Part shown: piece by piece, positions 18,039-26,527 of the stretch
Position numbering within the stretch: position 1 is the first letter of the stretch
How the letters are laid out: every line of letters begins with the position of its first letter
NCBI GenBank assembly: GCA_959601045.1
Contig: CAUGNZ010000014.1
Location: 1-48,925 of the forward strand
Reading direction: 5' to 3'
DNA: 48,925 nt
Source of the DNA: an uncultured Collinsella sp.
Lineage (GTDB): Bacteria; Actinomycetota; Coriobacteriia; Coriobacteriales; Coriobacteriaceae
The notes under the pieces: model-generated
What the model was told of the DNA's origin: nothing
The model's database searches: none
Seen by the model: the letters and a program-made list of their open reading frames with translations, nothing else
Program-made: the position numbers and the translations under genes

Positions 18039-19362
18039 GGAATCCCTCCCTATCGTTAAGAATCATCTTGTCTGAGCCGCAAATAGCAAACGCCGCCACA
18101 CATGAAATGAAATACGGTATGTAGCACTGCGGATCGTATAAAGGGTTGCCTGAAAAGCAATAAATTAGAAAGAAAATCTGAACACCCAAACAGGCCCACA
18201 AGCAAAAGGAGTCCCCATAAGGACCTTCCTCTAAAAGAGATTCAGATCGATGCATGGCTGCAAGGATGGAGAGAAACGCAGGCACAACAAAAGCCGCAAG
18301 GCCAATCACACCCGTCTCGGCAAGCAACTGAAGGTATACGTTGTGAGCACTCATCGACGAAAAGCCAAGATTGCTGTACATTGCACCAAGGGAGGTAGTG
18401 GCAACATACTTGGAATAAGTCCCCCAACCACAACCAAGTAAGGGTTTTGCATAAAACATACTCCAAGCGCAATCGTACAAATAGCTTCTGCCATTGCCCG
18501 TTTCATCATCTGAAAGCTCAATAAACCTCTCAAGAGTCGCCTGAACAGCGGGAACAAACGTAGCAAGAACGCCGACAGCTATTACAGCGATTGCAGCAAC
18601 AACCAAGGTCTTGAGCATCGTCCCGGTAAGCTTCTTTCTATTTACGAACAGATACGAGATGACGATAGCAGCAACGGATGCAACCAAAGGACCCCGCTTA
18701 GTAGTCAGAAAAAGCGCAAGCAAGAGCATCAGGCTCAGCATCAAATCTTTAATCCGAACCTTTTCCCTGCTACCAGCAAGACCACAGGCCCAAGAGACGA
18801 GACCCAAACTCAAATAAATCGAATTAGTGCTGTAGTGCGCCGTGAAGCCAGAGCGATAGTCCCTAGCCATATAGCTACCTGAAAAGAAGGCAGATTTAAC
18901 TGGCAGATAAAGTGCGGGGACTAGCCAGAAGACGATGGTGCAGAACGCATGAAATGCTGCAAAGGCGACAAGAACCCTAAGGCATGAAGTGACCCAGGAT
19001 CGCTCGCCTGCCGCAACATACATGCACAGAAATAGAAGCGTATAAACTACGAGCAGGGTTAAATTAGCCACACCGTATATCAAACTATGAATAAAGAACA
19101 GCACAAAGAAAGGTGCCCAAGCCAGCTCAAGGCCAAATCTTTTGCAAGCAAATCTTCTGTCAGTCACAAAATGCAGGAGAAACGCCGTAGCAGATAGCAG
19201 GAGGCAGACATCGAGTGCAAGCGCAGAAGCAGCGAGCGATTGGCAGAAAAAGGCGTAAAAGAGCAGTGGAATGAACACCATGGACCCATCATTTAGGGAA
19301 AAGCGTCGCTCTAACTCAGAGCAAGACTCAACACCGGCCCTAGACGCGCTGAAATAATTCAT
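18019..19362 (-). CDS. wzy: Wzy-type O-antigen/capsule polymerase (O-antigen ligase family)
   Basis: 447 residues from ATG 19362, one base after the flippase stop, with GAGG nine bases upstream. About eleven to twelve membrane segments are visible. A large outside loop between about residues 250 and 330 carries FIELSDDETGNGRSYLYDCAWSMFYAKPLLGCGWGTY and SAHNVYLQLLAETGVIGL, the pattern of the Wzy_C/WaaL family (the G-H-N...E-x-G signature). It would polymerise lipid-linked repeat units on the outer face of the membrane. Polymerases diverge strongly, so the repeat unit cannot be inferred. Base composition is AT-rich, as in the neighbouring cluster genes. Confidence 0.87.
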   Translation of the reverse strand: MNYFSASRAGVESCSELERRFSLNDGSMVFIPLLFYAFFCQSLAASALALDVCLLLSATAFLLHFVTDRRFACKRFGLELAWAPFFVLFFIHSLIYGVANLTLLVVYTLLFLCMYVAAGERSWVTSCLRVLVAFAAFHAFCTIVFWLVPALYLPVKSAFFSGSYMARDYRSGFTAHYSTNSIYLSLGLVSWACGLAGSREKVRIKDLMLSLMLLLALFLTTKRGPLVASVAAIVISYLFVNRKKLTGTMLKTLVVAAIAVIAVGVLATFVPAVQATLERFIELSDDETGNGRSYLYDCAWSMFYAKPLLGCGWGTYSKYVATTSLGAMYSNLGFSSMSAHNVYLQLLAETGVIGLAAFVVPAFLSILAAMHRSESLLEEGPYGDSFCLWACLGVQIFFLIYCFSGNPLYDPQCYIPYFISCVAAFAICGSDKMILNDREGFHGYLQR

Positions 19363-19363
19363 C

Positions 19364-20854
19364 CTATTTAATCCTCATAAAACGACCAATAATCGAACTA
19401 TAGCTAGGCCTGTCGAAGAAATAGAGCGTCGCGCATGCGGCGACTGCGCCCCAAATGACAAGACCGATGGCGACCGCAATCCATCCTGTCCAACTTCCAG
19501 CGAAGCAAGACAGTAGATAGCCAGGCATGGCCACGAGAACGGTCTGTAATACATACACGCCAAACGACCAAAACGAACTCGAAAGAGAGTCCTTCGAGAT
19601 TTTACGAGGCTCGTAGAGCAAAAGGTCAATCACGCGGTATAGATTGGATACGCAGGACGCAGCAATTGTGCCGACGACCCCAAAACGCATTGTGAGTGGG
19701 ATACCCAAGACGATAATGATTGCAGCCTGCAAGCAGGTCTGCGCCCTAGTCTCACGGTACATGCCAGCAGCAATTACAAGTAGGCCCTGGGACGACTTGC
19801 CATGATAGAGAAAAACATTTAGGACGACGAGGAAACCGAGCAGGACATTGTGGTAATTTGCATCGTGAAACCCGCCTGCATACAAATCAACAAACGGCAT
19901 AATCAATGAAAAAGCACATCCACATGCCACAGCGGAGACTGCGTACACAAGCGCTCGATATGGCTTATAGGAAGACCGAAGACCCTCGTAGTCTCCCTCA
20001 GCAATCTGTCGACCAAAGAGCGCCTGAAGCCCTGTACCAAGGACATTCGGAATCATCTGTAGCCCCGTAGATACGAGCATGTAAACAGCAAGAACGCTAA
20101 CTTCACTCATGCTCCCACAGAGGAAGGTCGCCAAAATAACGGGCGCGCCCGACTGAACGGCTCCCAAGATTTGGAGAAACAACGCATCCCATCTCTGGGG
20201 TAGCTGATAGTCACCGTAATCAACCTTGCAATTGAGCTTCGGATAATGGCGGCGTGTATACAGAGCGAGAATCAGGCTGCGCGCAAAAACCGCAGAGAGA
20301 GCCAACGCATAGACAGCGACAACAGGAGCATGGAGATAGGCAAACAAGAAAATGACGGCCGTGTTAACCAGCGTGAAGACCGTCGATGCGAGTTGAATGA
20401 GCCAGTTCTTTTGATCGGCGGTAAGGAAAACTTGGTACTTGGCGAGGGAAAAGAAATCCACGACGATCTTGGCACCCAACAGGAAGGTAAGCACCATGAT
20501 CTCCCAAGGCGCAAGCGAACCTACCGAGACAAATATGGGATAAACGACCGAAAGGCCAACCAGCAAGACAAGAAACAACATGCCCGACTTCTGATAAAAG
20601 ACCTTCGAGGCCGAAGCCACGACGTTAATCCCATCCCAGTCGCCCTTAGCAATAGGCTTATATAGAGCGAAGGTCGCCGCACCAGAAATACCAGCTTCGA
20701 CAAGTGCGAAATAACCAATAAACTGAGTTAGAGAGGTCACCAGACCGTTAACCTCGGATCCATATACGCCAATAATCGCCCTTGGGACGAGGAAGCCGGC
20801 AACGATAGCGGTCAACTGGTAGACCAAGTTCCAAAAAGTATTCTTTGCAAACAT
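19364..20854 (-). CDS. wzx: Wzx-type polysaccharide flippase (MOP superfamily)
   Basis: 496 residues from ATG 20854 (MFAKNTFWNLVYQLTAIVAGFLVPRAII). The frame is open a further 213 bp upstream, but that part overlaps the pyruvyl transferase gene and is not protein-like. Twelve to fourteen membrane segments cover the whole length. The N-terminal GSEVNGLVTSLTQFIGYFALVEAGISGAATFALYKPIAKGD is typical of Wzx/PST family flippases. It would move undecaprenyl-linked repeat units across the membrane to the polymerase encoded one base downstream. Confidence 0.9.
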   Translation of the reverse strand: MFAKNTFWNLVYQLTAIVAGFLVPRAIIGVYGSEVNGLVTSLTQFIGYFALVEAGISGAATFALYKPIAKGDWDGINVVASASKVFYQKSGMLFLVLLVGLSVVYPIFVSVGSLAPWEIMVLTFLLGAKIVVDFFSLAKYQVFLTADQKNWLIQLASTVFTLVNTAVIFLFAYLHAPVVAVYALALSAVFARSLILALYTRRHYPKLNCKVDYGDYQLPQRWDALFLQILGAVQSGAPVILATFLCGSMSEVSVLAVYMLVSTGLQMIPNVLGTGLQALFGRQIAEGDYEGLRSSYKPYRALVYAVSAVACGCAFSLIMPFVDLYAGGFHDANYHNVLLGFLVVLNVFLYHGKSSQGLLVIAAGMYRETRAQTCLQAAIIIVLGIPLTMRFGVVGTIAASCVSNLYRVIDLLLYEPRKISKDSLSSSFWSFGVYVLQTVLVAMPGYLLSCFAGSWTGWIAVAIGLVIWGAVAACATLYFFDRPSYSSIIGRFMRIK

Positions 20855-20870
20855 AAGCCAGAAACGACAC

Positions 20871-21956
20871 CTACAATCCAATGCAGCGAGCGATAAAGGC
20901 ACGCGCTGTATCACGGTCATGTGAGAGGGTCTGGTTTGCATGACCATAGTCAACAGCCGAAGTAACGACCTCGTCTCGATACAGACAACCTTCAATTCCA
21001 TAACGTGCGAGCAGGTCTGTAATCCTGACGTTACTCTGAACGGCGGAGCCCGACGTTTTAACGACAAACGACTTATTGAAATTCATGGAGAAGCAGGCGC
21101 CGTGGAAGGAGTCCGTGCAAACAAACGACGCCTCACTAACAAGCTTCAAGAAAGCAGCCGGACCGATACCCCTCACGTTAATCATGCCGGGGAATTTCTT
21201 CGTGTTGTAATGAATGCAGACGACAGGAACGCCGAGCTCGCTGGCGATCTTCCTAGCTCGATCCACGAGTTTTTGCTCAGAGTTAAGCGTATAAAGCAGA
21301 ACATAGGATTGAGGTATCGTATCCAAGCCGTCATCTGAGGCTAACGCCGACCAGTCATCGCCCGTAAGAAGCAGGGTCGGATCAGGCATAAATACAGATT
21401 CGAGCCCCATCTCGCTAAGGACCTCCATAGAGCTCGGTTCCCTAACGGAAAGACCAGTGAACTTTGCCAGCCTGTCGGCCGCGCCTTCATCGCATGCCAA
21501 AATGGATTCCGCCGTCGCATCTCCCAGACTGGCAGCATAAGACGCGACCTTTGTAACTTCAGCGATGCCTTCACCCAAGAAGACTGGGTCATGCCCATTA
21601 ACCCGAGGATTGAAAACCTGATCGCTGCCAATGAGGACGCAGTCGAGGCTCTTGGCTCTATCAATAAGAGCTTGCTTATCCAGCTTTCCCGTAGGGCTTA
21701 GATTGCGCTTAGCAAATCGACTGAACGAATTAAGCCTCTGGCGCTCAAAACCCCTGCGAAGGAAATAGCGAACGGCATCCGAAGGATTGAACGAGAAGCA
21801 CGTACCCAACTCTCGATCATCGAGTTCCTTATTGCTGTAATTGAGCACTTCGCAGTCGCAGCCCAACGACATCACGGTCCTGCGCAGAGCACATGCTTGT
21901 AGCGAAGCACCATAATTTACGGTATTCGAAAATGTGAGGATGCCTATGCGTTTCAA
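20871..21956 (-). CDS. Polysaccharide pyruvyl transferase family protein
   Basis: 361 residues from TTG 21956 with AGGCGG seven bases upstream. The start MKRIGILTFSNTVNYGASLQACALRR is the usual N-terminus of this GT-B-like family. CVLIGSDQVFNP, YAASLGD, SVREPSSMEVL and DSFHGACFSMNF (the His-containing C-terminal motif) follow. Members transfer pyruvate from phosphoenolpyruvate to sugars as ketals; CsaB is the known example. It shares the cluster with the FrhB-like gene at 16884, a frequent pairing. Pyruvyl groups would give the polysaccharide negative charge and can serve as a ligand for surface proteins; that use here is inference. Confidence 0.88.
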   Translation of the reverse strand: MKRIGILTFSNTVNYGASLQACALRRTVMSLGCDCEVLNYSNKELDDRELGTCFSFNPSDAVRYFLRRGFERQRLNSFSRFAKRNLSPTGKLDKQALIDRAKSLDCVLIGSDQVFNPRVNGHDPVFLGEGIAEVTKVASYAASLGDATAESILACDEGAADRLAKFTGLSVREPSSMEVLSEMGLESVFMPDPTLLLTGDDWSALASDDGLDTIPQSYVLLYTLNSEQKLVDRARKIASELGVPVVCIHYNTKKFPGMINVRGIGPAAFLKLVSEASFVCTDSFHGACFSMNFNKSFVVKTSGSAVQSNVRITDLLARYGIEGCLYRDEVVTSAVDYGHANQTLSHDRDTARAFIARCIGL

Positions 21957-21986
21957 TATCTTACCGCCTAACTATTCGCAAGCTCG

Positions 21987-22517
21987 TTAAACCAAATTGA
22001 TGATGTAACCTTCAGTAGCGTTATCGGTTTCGATAATCTTGCACGGGTTGCCAATGACTATCGAATGATCGGGAATATCCTGGTTAACAAAGGTATTGGA
22101 GGCAATAAAGACATCGTTTCCAATGGTCACATTACCTGCAACCGTCGAGTTAATTCCGAGATATACGCGGTCACCAATCGTAGGGACGCCCTTTCTATGG
22201 CCACGGTTTTCTTGGCCGATGGTGCATCCCTTATGGATGTTCACGTTACGGCCGAACTTCGCGCCGGCGTTTACAGTAATGCCGTAAGGGTGACCAATGT
22301 AGAAGCCTTCACCAATTTGAGTTGATGGCGAAATCTCGAGTCCACACTTCCTGGAAAGATGTTTCCTCGGAAGCGTGAAGAGGAGTTTTCGCAAACCCCC
22401 TGCCTGACACATCCTTAGATAGAAAACATAGCGGTAGCCAAAATCACCTAATAACCGGCCGAGCTTTACGCCTTGCGAACCGAAATAGTGATAAGTATCT
22501 TTAGCGAATACGTCCAC
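21987..22517 (-). CDS. Serine-acetyltransferase-like hexapeptide acyltransferase
   Basis: About 176 residues. I start at GTG 22517, one base after the stop of the preceding gene; a TTG 45 bp upstream would cause a long overlap. The N-terminal helical part (YHYFGSQGVKLGRLLGDFGYRYVFYLRMCQ) is followed by left-handed beta-helix repeats: EGFYIGHPYGITVNAGAKFG, NIHKGCTIGQENRG and PTIGDRVYLGINSTVAGNVTIGNDVFIASNTFVNQDIP. This matches the CysE-like acetyltransferases common in capsule clusters, which acetylate sugars rather than serine. The acceptor is unknown. Confidence 0.85.
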   Translation of the reverse strand: MDVFAKDTYHYFGSQGVKLGRLLGDFGYRYVFYLRMCQAGGLRKLLFTLPRKHLSRKCGLEISPSTQIGEGFYIGHPYGITVNAGAKFGRNVNIHKGCTIGQENRGHRKGVPTIGDRVYLGINSTVAGNVTIGNDVFIASNTFVNQDIPDHSIVIGNPCKIIETDNATEGYIINLV

Positions 22518-22518
22518 T

Positions 22519-23319
22519 CTAACTTCTCTCTCCTCTAGCAATCTTTTCGCGAACAACGCCAAAGATTCTCTTAGTTCCTACAACCAAGCCACCGTCACTA
22601 AGCTCCATGAGAATTCGACCCAAAATCTGCGAAAGCCTTCGCCCAATGAAAGGGGAACACTTACGCACAACCTTCCGCTTGATGCGATATTTGGGCTCAA
22701 CCCAGCTTCCCGAAGAGCGATGGATGCTGTAGGTTTCACGCTTGATGTGATAACCGCCGAAACCGTAAACGGGGTTGAACGCTTTGGAGTCCAAGGCAAG
22801 CCAGCCACCGAAATGCTGCTCTTTATTCACGCGTTCAAAGCCGATTTTTTGAAGCTCAGCAGTGAATACCTCATTCACCGTGATCTTGTCGAGAAAATCA
22901 GGATCACAGGAGAACTCCATCGACTCATATCGTTCCACGCATGCGCGAATTACAGGGTCATGAGGCTCAACAGCAACAATCAAGCCGGTGGTGGCAGTCA
23001 ACGAGGATTCTTCGATTGCAGTGAAAGGAATGCTTTCCATGAGAGGCGATATGTCTCGTATGAGCTCGCTGCCGATATCCATATAGATGCCGCCGTACTC
23101 ATACAAGACCTTAAAGCGAGCGTAGTCCGACACAAATGCCCAGAGGCCCGCCGCATACGCGCCCCTTGACCAAGAGCATGATGCGAAGTCGAAGTTATCC
23201 TCATTCCACTGCTTGACCTCAAACCCAGGCGCAAACTTCTCCCACGAAGCCAAGGACCTCACAGCAGTCTCAGAGAGCGGATTGCCTCCGAACCAGCAGT
23301 AATGAATAGTCTTATCCAT
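22519..23319 (-). CDS. GT32-like capsular glycosyltransferase
   Basis: 266 residues from ATG 23319 (MDKTIHYCWFGGNPLSETAVRSLASWEKF) with GGAG seven bases upstream; the 111-bp open stretch before it is not protein-like. The start is diagnostic of the GT32/OCH1-like group. The nucleotide-sugar site reads YARFKVLYEYGGIYMDIGSELIRD, where the usual DxD is altered to DIGSE. That variant may still bind metal through the Asp and Glu. FGGYHIKRETYSIHRSSGSW closes the catalytic domain, and a basic tail follows. It would add one sugar to the repeat unit on the inner membrane face. Confidence 0.85.
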   Translation of the reverse strand: MDKTIHYCWFGGNPLSETAVRSLASWEKFAPGFEVKQWNEDNFDFASCSWSRGAYAAGLWAFVSDYARFKVLYEYGGIYMDIGSELIRDISPLMESIPFTAIEESSLTATTGLIVAVEPHDPVIRACVERYESMEFSCDPDFLDKITVNEVFTAELQKIGFERVNKEQHFGGWLALDSKAFNPVYGFGGYHIKRETYSIHRSSGSWVEPKYRIKRKVVRKCSPFIGRRLSQILGRILMELSDGGLVVGTKRIFGVVREKIARGERS

Positions 23320-23398
23320 CGTCACGCTCCTAAATGTGCAACTTGGAAATAAGAAACGGAGTCTGACGGGTCTCCAATATCGCCCAAGAAAGCGAGTC

Positions 23399-24454
23399 TC
23401 ACCGGCAAATATCTTCGTAAACCATGCCAAGCCGGTTCATAAACGCCGTAAGGGAAAAGGCATCTTTTATGCGAGCTCGTCCCTGAATTCCAATCATTTC
23501 CTTGTAAGAGATATCGCTCATGAGATTCTCGAGCTTAGTGGCCAACGCATCAACATCATCAACTGGAAACATAATTCCGTCTACGCCGTCGGTAATGACT
23601 TGTGGAATACCCCCGACAGGAGTCGCAATGGTAGCAAGTCCGTACGACATTGCCTCAAGCACACTCATAGGCATGCCCTCATTCTTCGAAGGAAGGCAGA
23701 ACATGCTACTGTTGCGAAAGGCTTCGTCTTTTTTTTCACCTTTAGCCCAGCCTATAAAGCTGCACCTGTCACCAATTCCAAGTTCATCCGCCAGTTGTTC
23801 ATATGCTGGCACATCCCCGTCTCCGCCAAAGACAAAACGCGCATCGGGATGAGTCTTAAGAACGCGCTTAGCAGCGCGCAAAAGTAAATCCGGACTCTTG
23901 CGCGCATCAAGACGCCCCATGAACAAAACCGTATTGCACGAATAATCAATAGCGTTAACCTCAGGAACGTCAACGGCGTTATGCACCACCACGATACGAT
24001 CCAAGGAACAGATGTGCCTTTTTAGAAGGAATTCCTTCCACTCCTCCGACAGAACGACCACCTTTGAGCAACATTCAAAGGAATGCGAGATATCGCGTCT
24101 CTCAGCCTCGCTACATTCTTCGTCAAACCAAACACCGAACTCGCTACCATGCAGATGGAGAAGAACGGGTTTGTTTCGAAAGAAGGCCGCCCTCATGAAG
24201 ATCTTTTTTCGGCGATAGCTGCCACGAGACGCCATATGCACATGTACGAGATCGCACGCGTTGAGCCTACTGAGATATTTCATATAAGCCACAAAGTCAA
24301 TGGAGAGCTTCTTGAACTTCCCGCCCTCAGCAGTTGTCGAAATGAATTCTATTGAACCTTCGTTACGATTCGACCACTTCATAATGTTGTTTTCAACCGT
24401 GGAGATGCCACCCATAGCATCAAGACTCGGGCCAATCATCAACACTTTAGGCAT
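23399..24454 (-). CDS. GT4-family glycosyltransferase
   Basis: About 351 residues. I start at ATG 24454 (MPKVLMIGPSLDAMGGISTVENN), preceded by AGGTG; it overlaps the end of the ATP-grasp gene by 8 bp. The N-terminal donor-fold loop GPSLDAMGGIST, HVHMASRGSYRRK, the middle LFMGRLDARKSPDLLL and the C-terminal SKNEGMPMSVLEAMSYGLATIAT (E-x7-E) are classic for GT-B retaining GT4 enzymes. It probably builds part of the repeat unit. Donor sugar and linkage are unknown. Confidence 0.9.
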   Translation of the reverse strand: MPKVLMIGPSLDAMGGISTVENNIMKWSNRNEGSIEFISTTAEGGKFKKLSIDFVAYMKYLSRLNACDLVHVHMASRGSYRRKKIFMRAAFFRNKPVLLHLHGSEFGVWFDEECSEAERRDISHSFECCSKVVVLSEEWKEFLLKRHICSLDRIVVVHNAVDVPEVNAIDYSCNTVLFMGRLDARKSPDLLLRAAKRVLKTHPDARFVFGGDGDVPAYEQLADELGIGDRCSFIGWAKGEKKDEAFRNSSMFCLPSKNEGMPMSVLEAMSYGLATIATPVGGIPQVITDGVDGIMFPVDDVDALATKLENLMSDISYKEMIGIQGRARIKDAFSLTAFMNRLGMVYEDICR

Positions 24455-25400
24455 TATCAGCACCTAAAGATCTTTTAGAAGAAGGGCAAGACCAATCGCA
24501 GTACTTTTCTAAATGGGAAACAGTTGGCAAAACAAACAAATCGCCAAGCTCTCGGTCAAGTCTATCGGGTTGCTCCTCTAGTGCATAGAAGGGATCGTAT
24601 CCGCCTCCGGTATAGAAAGTCATCTCGCCAAAGTAAGGTTTACCGCTAATGTTGTACCAGTCAACCCGCACGTGAGGGAAACCATCAGAGAGTTTCTCGG
24701 AAAGCTCAAGCATAAGTTCGTAGTTCTCGGGCTTTACAGTAGGCTCATGCTCAGATACCTCATGGTCGATATCGCCACGCTGCTCCCATTCAGTAGAAAA
24801 GTACTGCATTTCATGATTAGTGAAACGATCGGCGTCCGTCTGAACAAGAGCTGCCTTACCGTCAAAACAATAGAATTTGTAATCAGTCGGAGTCGCTCTT
24901 CCAGGTTCATCAAGAAATGCTTCCGCCACAATGCGAGGCGTGATACCGAGATAAGCCCACTCCCTGCCCTGCCAATACCAGTTTCTATGCAAGGCAACAT
25001 TCAGACGTTTCTTGGCCTCAACAAAATCAAAATTCGACTTATCCGTGCAAACAAATGTGCTCTGCGAGTCGTGAGTACATTTAAGCACAAACTTCTCCGG
25101 CAATTTATCGAGATCGATCTCTTCAGCTGCATTGAAAACACCGAAAAGTGGCACAAGATACTCGGACCCAATACGTTGTTCGACGAAAGAGCGCACGCCA
25201 TATTTATCTGCGAGCTGAGTCAAAACTGGATTATGGTAGTTAAGCTTGTACCACTGCAGCTTCTCATTAAATGTCTTAGGACACTCGAAATCAGGCTCGT
25301 AATGAAGTTTGGCTTTGAAGTAGAGACGCATATATGCCTCATCAGGAATGAAGCGCAGGTTGTTTTTAAGAGAAAGAGTAAACCTCTTTTTTAGCTTCAC
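24447..25400 (-). CDS. TupA-like ATP-grasp protein of a polysaccharide cluster
   Basis: 317 residues from GTG 25400, which shares its G with the wecB stop and has GGAGG six bases upstream. The pattern MKLKKRFTLSLKNNLRFIPDEAYMRLYFKAKLHYEPDFECPKTFNEKLQWYKL and the late block FPHVRVDWYNISGKPYFGEMTFYTGGGYDPF match the TupA-like ATP-grasp family. Its members are thought to ligate an amine or amino acid to a carboxyl group, such as a uronic acid. A uronic acid (ManNAcA) is made by the next two genes, so amidation of that sugar is a reasonable guess. This is the first clearly AT-rich gene after the GC-rich wecB-wecC block. Confidence 0.85.
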   Translation of the reverse strand: MKLKKRFTLSLKNNLRFIPDEAYMRLYFKAKLHYEPDFECPKTFNEKLQWYKLNYHNPVLTQLADKYGVRSFVEQRIGSEYLVPLFGVFNAAEEIDLDKLPEKFVLKCTHDSQSTFVCTDKSNFDFVEAKKRLNVALHRNWYWQGREWAYLGITPRIVAEAFLDEPGRATPTDYKFYCFDGKAALVQTDADRFTNHEMQYFSTEWEQRGDIDHEVSEHEPTVKPENYELMLELSEKLSDGFPHVRVDWYNISGKPYFGEMTFYTGGGYDPFYALEEQPDRLDRELGDLFVLPTVSHLEKYCDWSCPSSKRSLGADNA

Positions 25401-26497
25401 TATTTACCTCCAATAACGTCCGCAATTCGCTCACTCGCATGTCCGTCACCGTAAGGATTCGACGCATGACTCATGACCTCGTACTCGGCCTGATCGCTGA
25501 GCAGGCGGCTGAACTCGCGGTAGATCACGTCCTCCTCGGTGCCGACGAGCTTCAGCGTGCCGGCCGCCACGCCCTCGGGGCGCTCCGTGGTGTCGCGCAT
25601 GACGAGCACCGGCTTGCCCAGACTAGGCGCCTCCTCCTGGATGCCGCCCGAGTCTGTTAGGATGAGGTGGCTCGCGGCCATGAAGTTGTGGAAGTCGAGA
25701 ACCTCGAGCGGGTCGATGATGTGCAGGCGGTCGAAACCGTCGAGCTCCTCGTGCGCCGCCTTGCGGACGAGCGGGTTCATGTGGATGGGGTAGATCGCCT
25801 TGGTGTCGGGGTGCTCCTCCATCACGCGGCGGATGGCGCGGAACATGCGGTGCATGGGCTCGCCGAGGTTCTCGCGGCGGTGCGCCGTGATGAGGATGAG
25901 GCGGGAGCCCTCGGCCCAATCGAGCTCGGGGTGGGAGTAGCCCTCGCGCACGGTGGTGCGCAGGGCGTCGATGCCGGTGTTGCCGGTGACCCAGATCCTG
26001 GACTCGGGCTTGCCCTCCCCGAGCAGGTTCTCCTTGCTGGCCTCGGTGGGGGCGAAGTAGTACTCGCTCACGATGTCCACGGCCTGGCGGTTGAACTCCT
26101 CCGGCCAGGGGCTGTAGATGTCGTGCGTGCGCAGCCCGGCCTCGACGTGCCCCACGGGGATCTGCAGGTAGAAGCAGGCAAGCGCCGCGGCGAAGCTGGT
26201 CGTGGTGTCGCCGTGGACCAGGACCACGTCGGGCTTCTCGTCCTCGAGGACCGCCTTGAGCTTGAGCAGCACGTCGCACGTCACGTCGAACAGCGTCTGG
26301 CCCGGCTTCATGATCGCCAAGTCGTGGTCTGGGATCACGCCGAAGACGCGCAGCACCTGGTCGAGCATCTCGCGGTGCTGACCGGTCACAGTCACGACGG
26401 TCTCGAACTCATCCCTGCGCGCCTTCAGCTCGTTGGCGAGCGGGCACATCTTGATAGCCTCCGGTCGGGTGCCGAAGACGAGCATTACCTTCTTCAA
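25400..26497 (-). CDS. wecB: UDP-N-acetylglucosamine 2-epimerase (non-hydrolysing)
   Basis: 366 residues from a TTG start at 26497 (KKVMLVFGTRPEAIKMCPLANEL) with AGGGGG eight bases upstream; codons before it are not conserved-looking. Motifs: GTRPEAIKM, VLVHGDTTTSFAAALACFYLQIPVGHVEAGLRT (catalytic Asp, Glu and His region), TAHRRENLG, and the UDP-binding LTDSGGIQEEAPSLGKPVLVMRDTTERPE. It converts UDP-GlcNAc to UDP-ManNAc in the cytoplasm, the substrate of the next enzyme. The gene is very GC-rich except for its last 60-100 bp, which switch to the AT-rich style of the genes downstream. Confidence 0.95.
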   Translation of the reverse strand: MKKVMLVFGTRPEAIKMCPLANELKARRDEFETVVTVTGQHREMLDQVLRVFGVIPDHDLAIMKPGQTLFDVTCDVLLKLKAVLEDEKPDVVLVHGDTTTSFAAALACFYLQIPVGHVEAGLRTHDIYSPWPEEFNRQAVDIVSEYYFAPTEASKENLLGEGKPESRIWVTGNTGIDALRTTVREGYSHPELDWAEGSRLILITAHRRENLGEPMHRMFRAIRRVMEEHPDTKAIYPIHMNPLVRKAAHEELDGFDRLHIIDPLEVLDFHNFMAASHLILTDSGGIQEEAPSLGKPVLVMRDTTERPEGVAAGTLKLVGTEEDVIYREFSRLLSDQAEYEVMSHASNPYGDGHASERIADVIGGK

Positions 26498-26527
26498 AAC
26501 GGATTCCCCCTGAAGAGTCACATGGTC

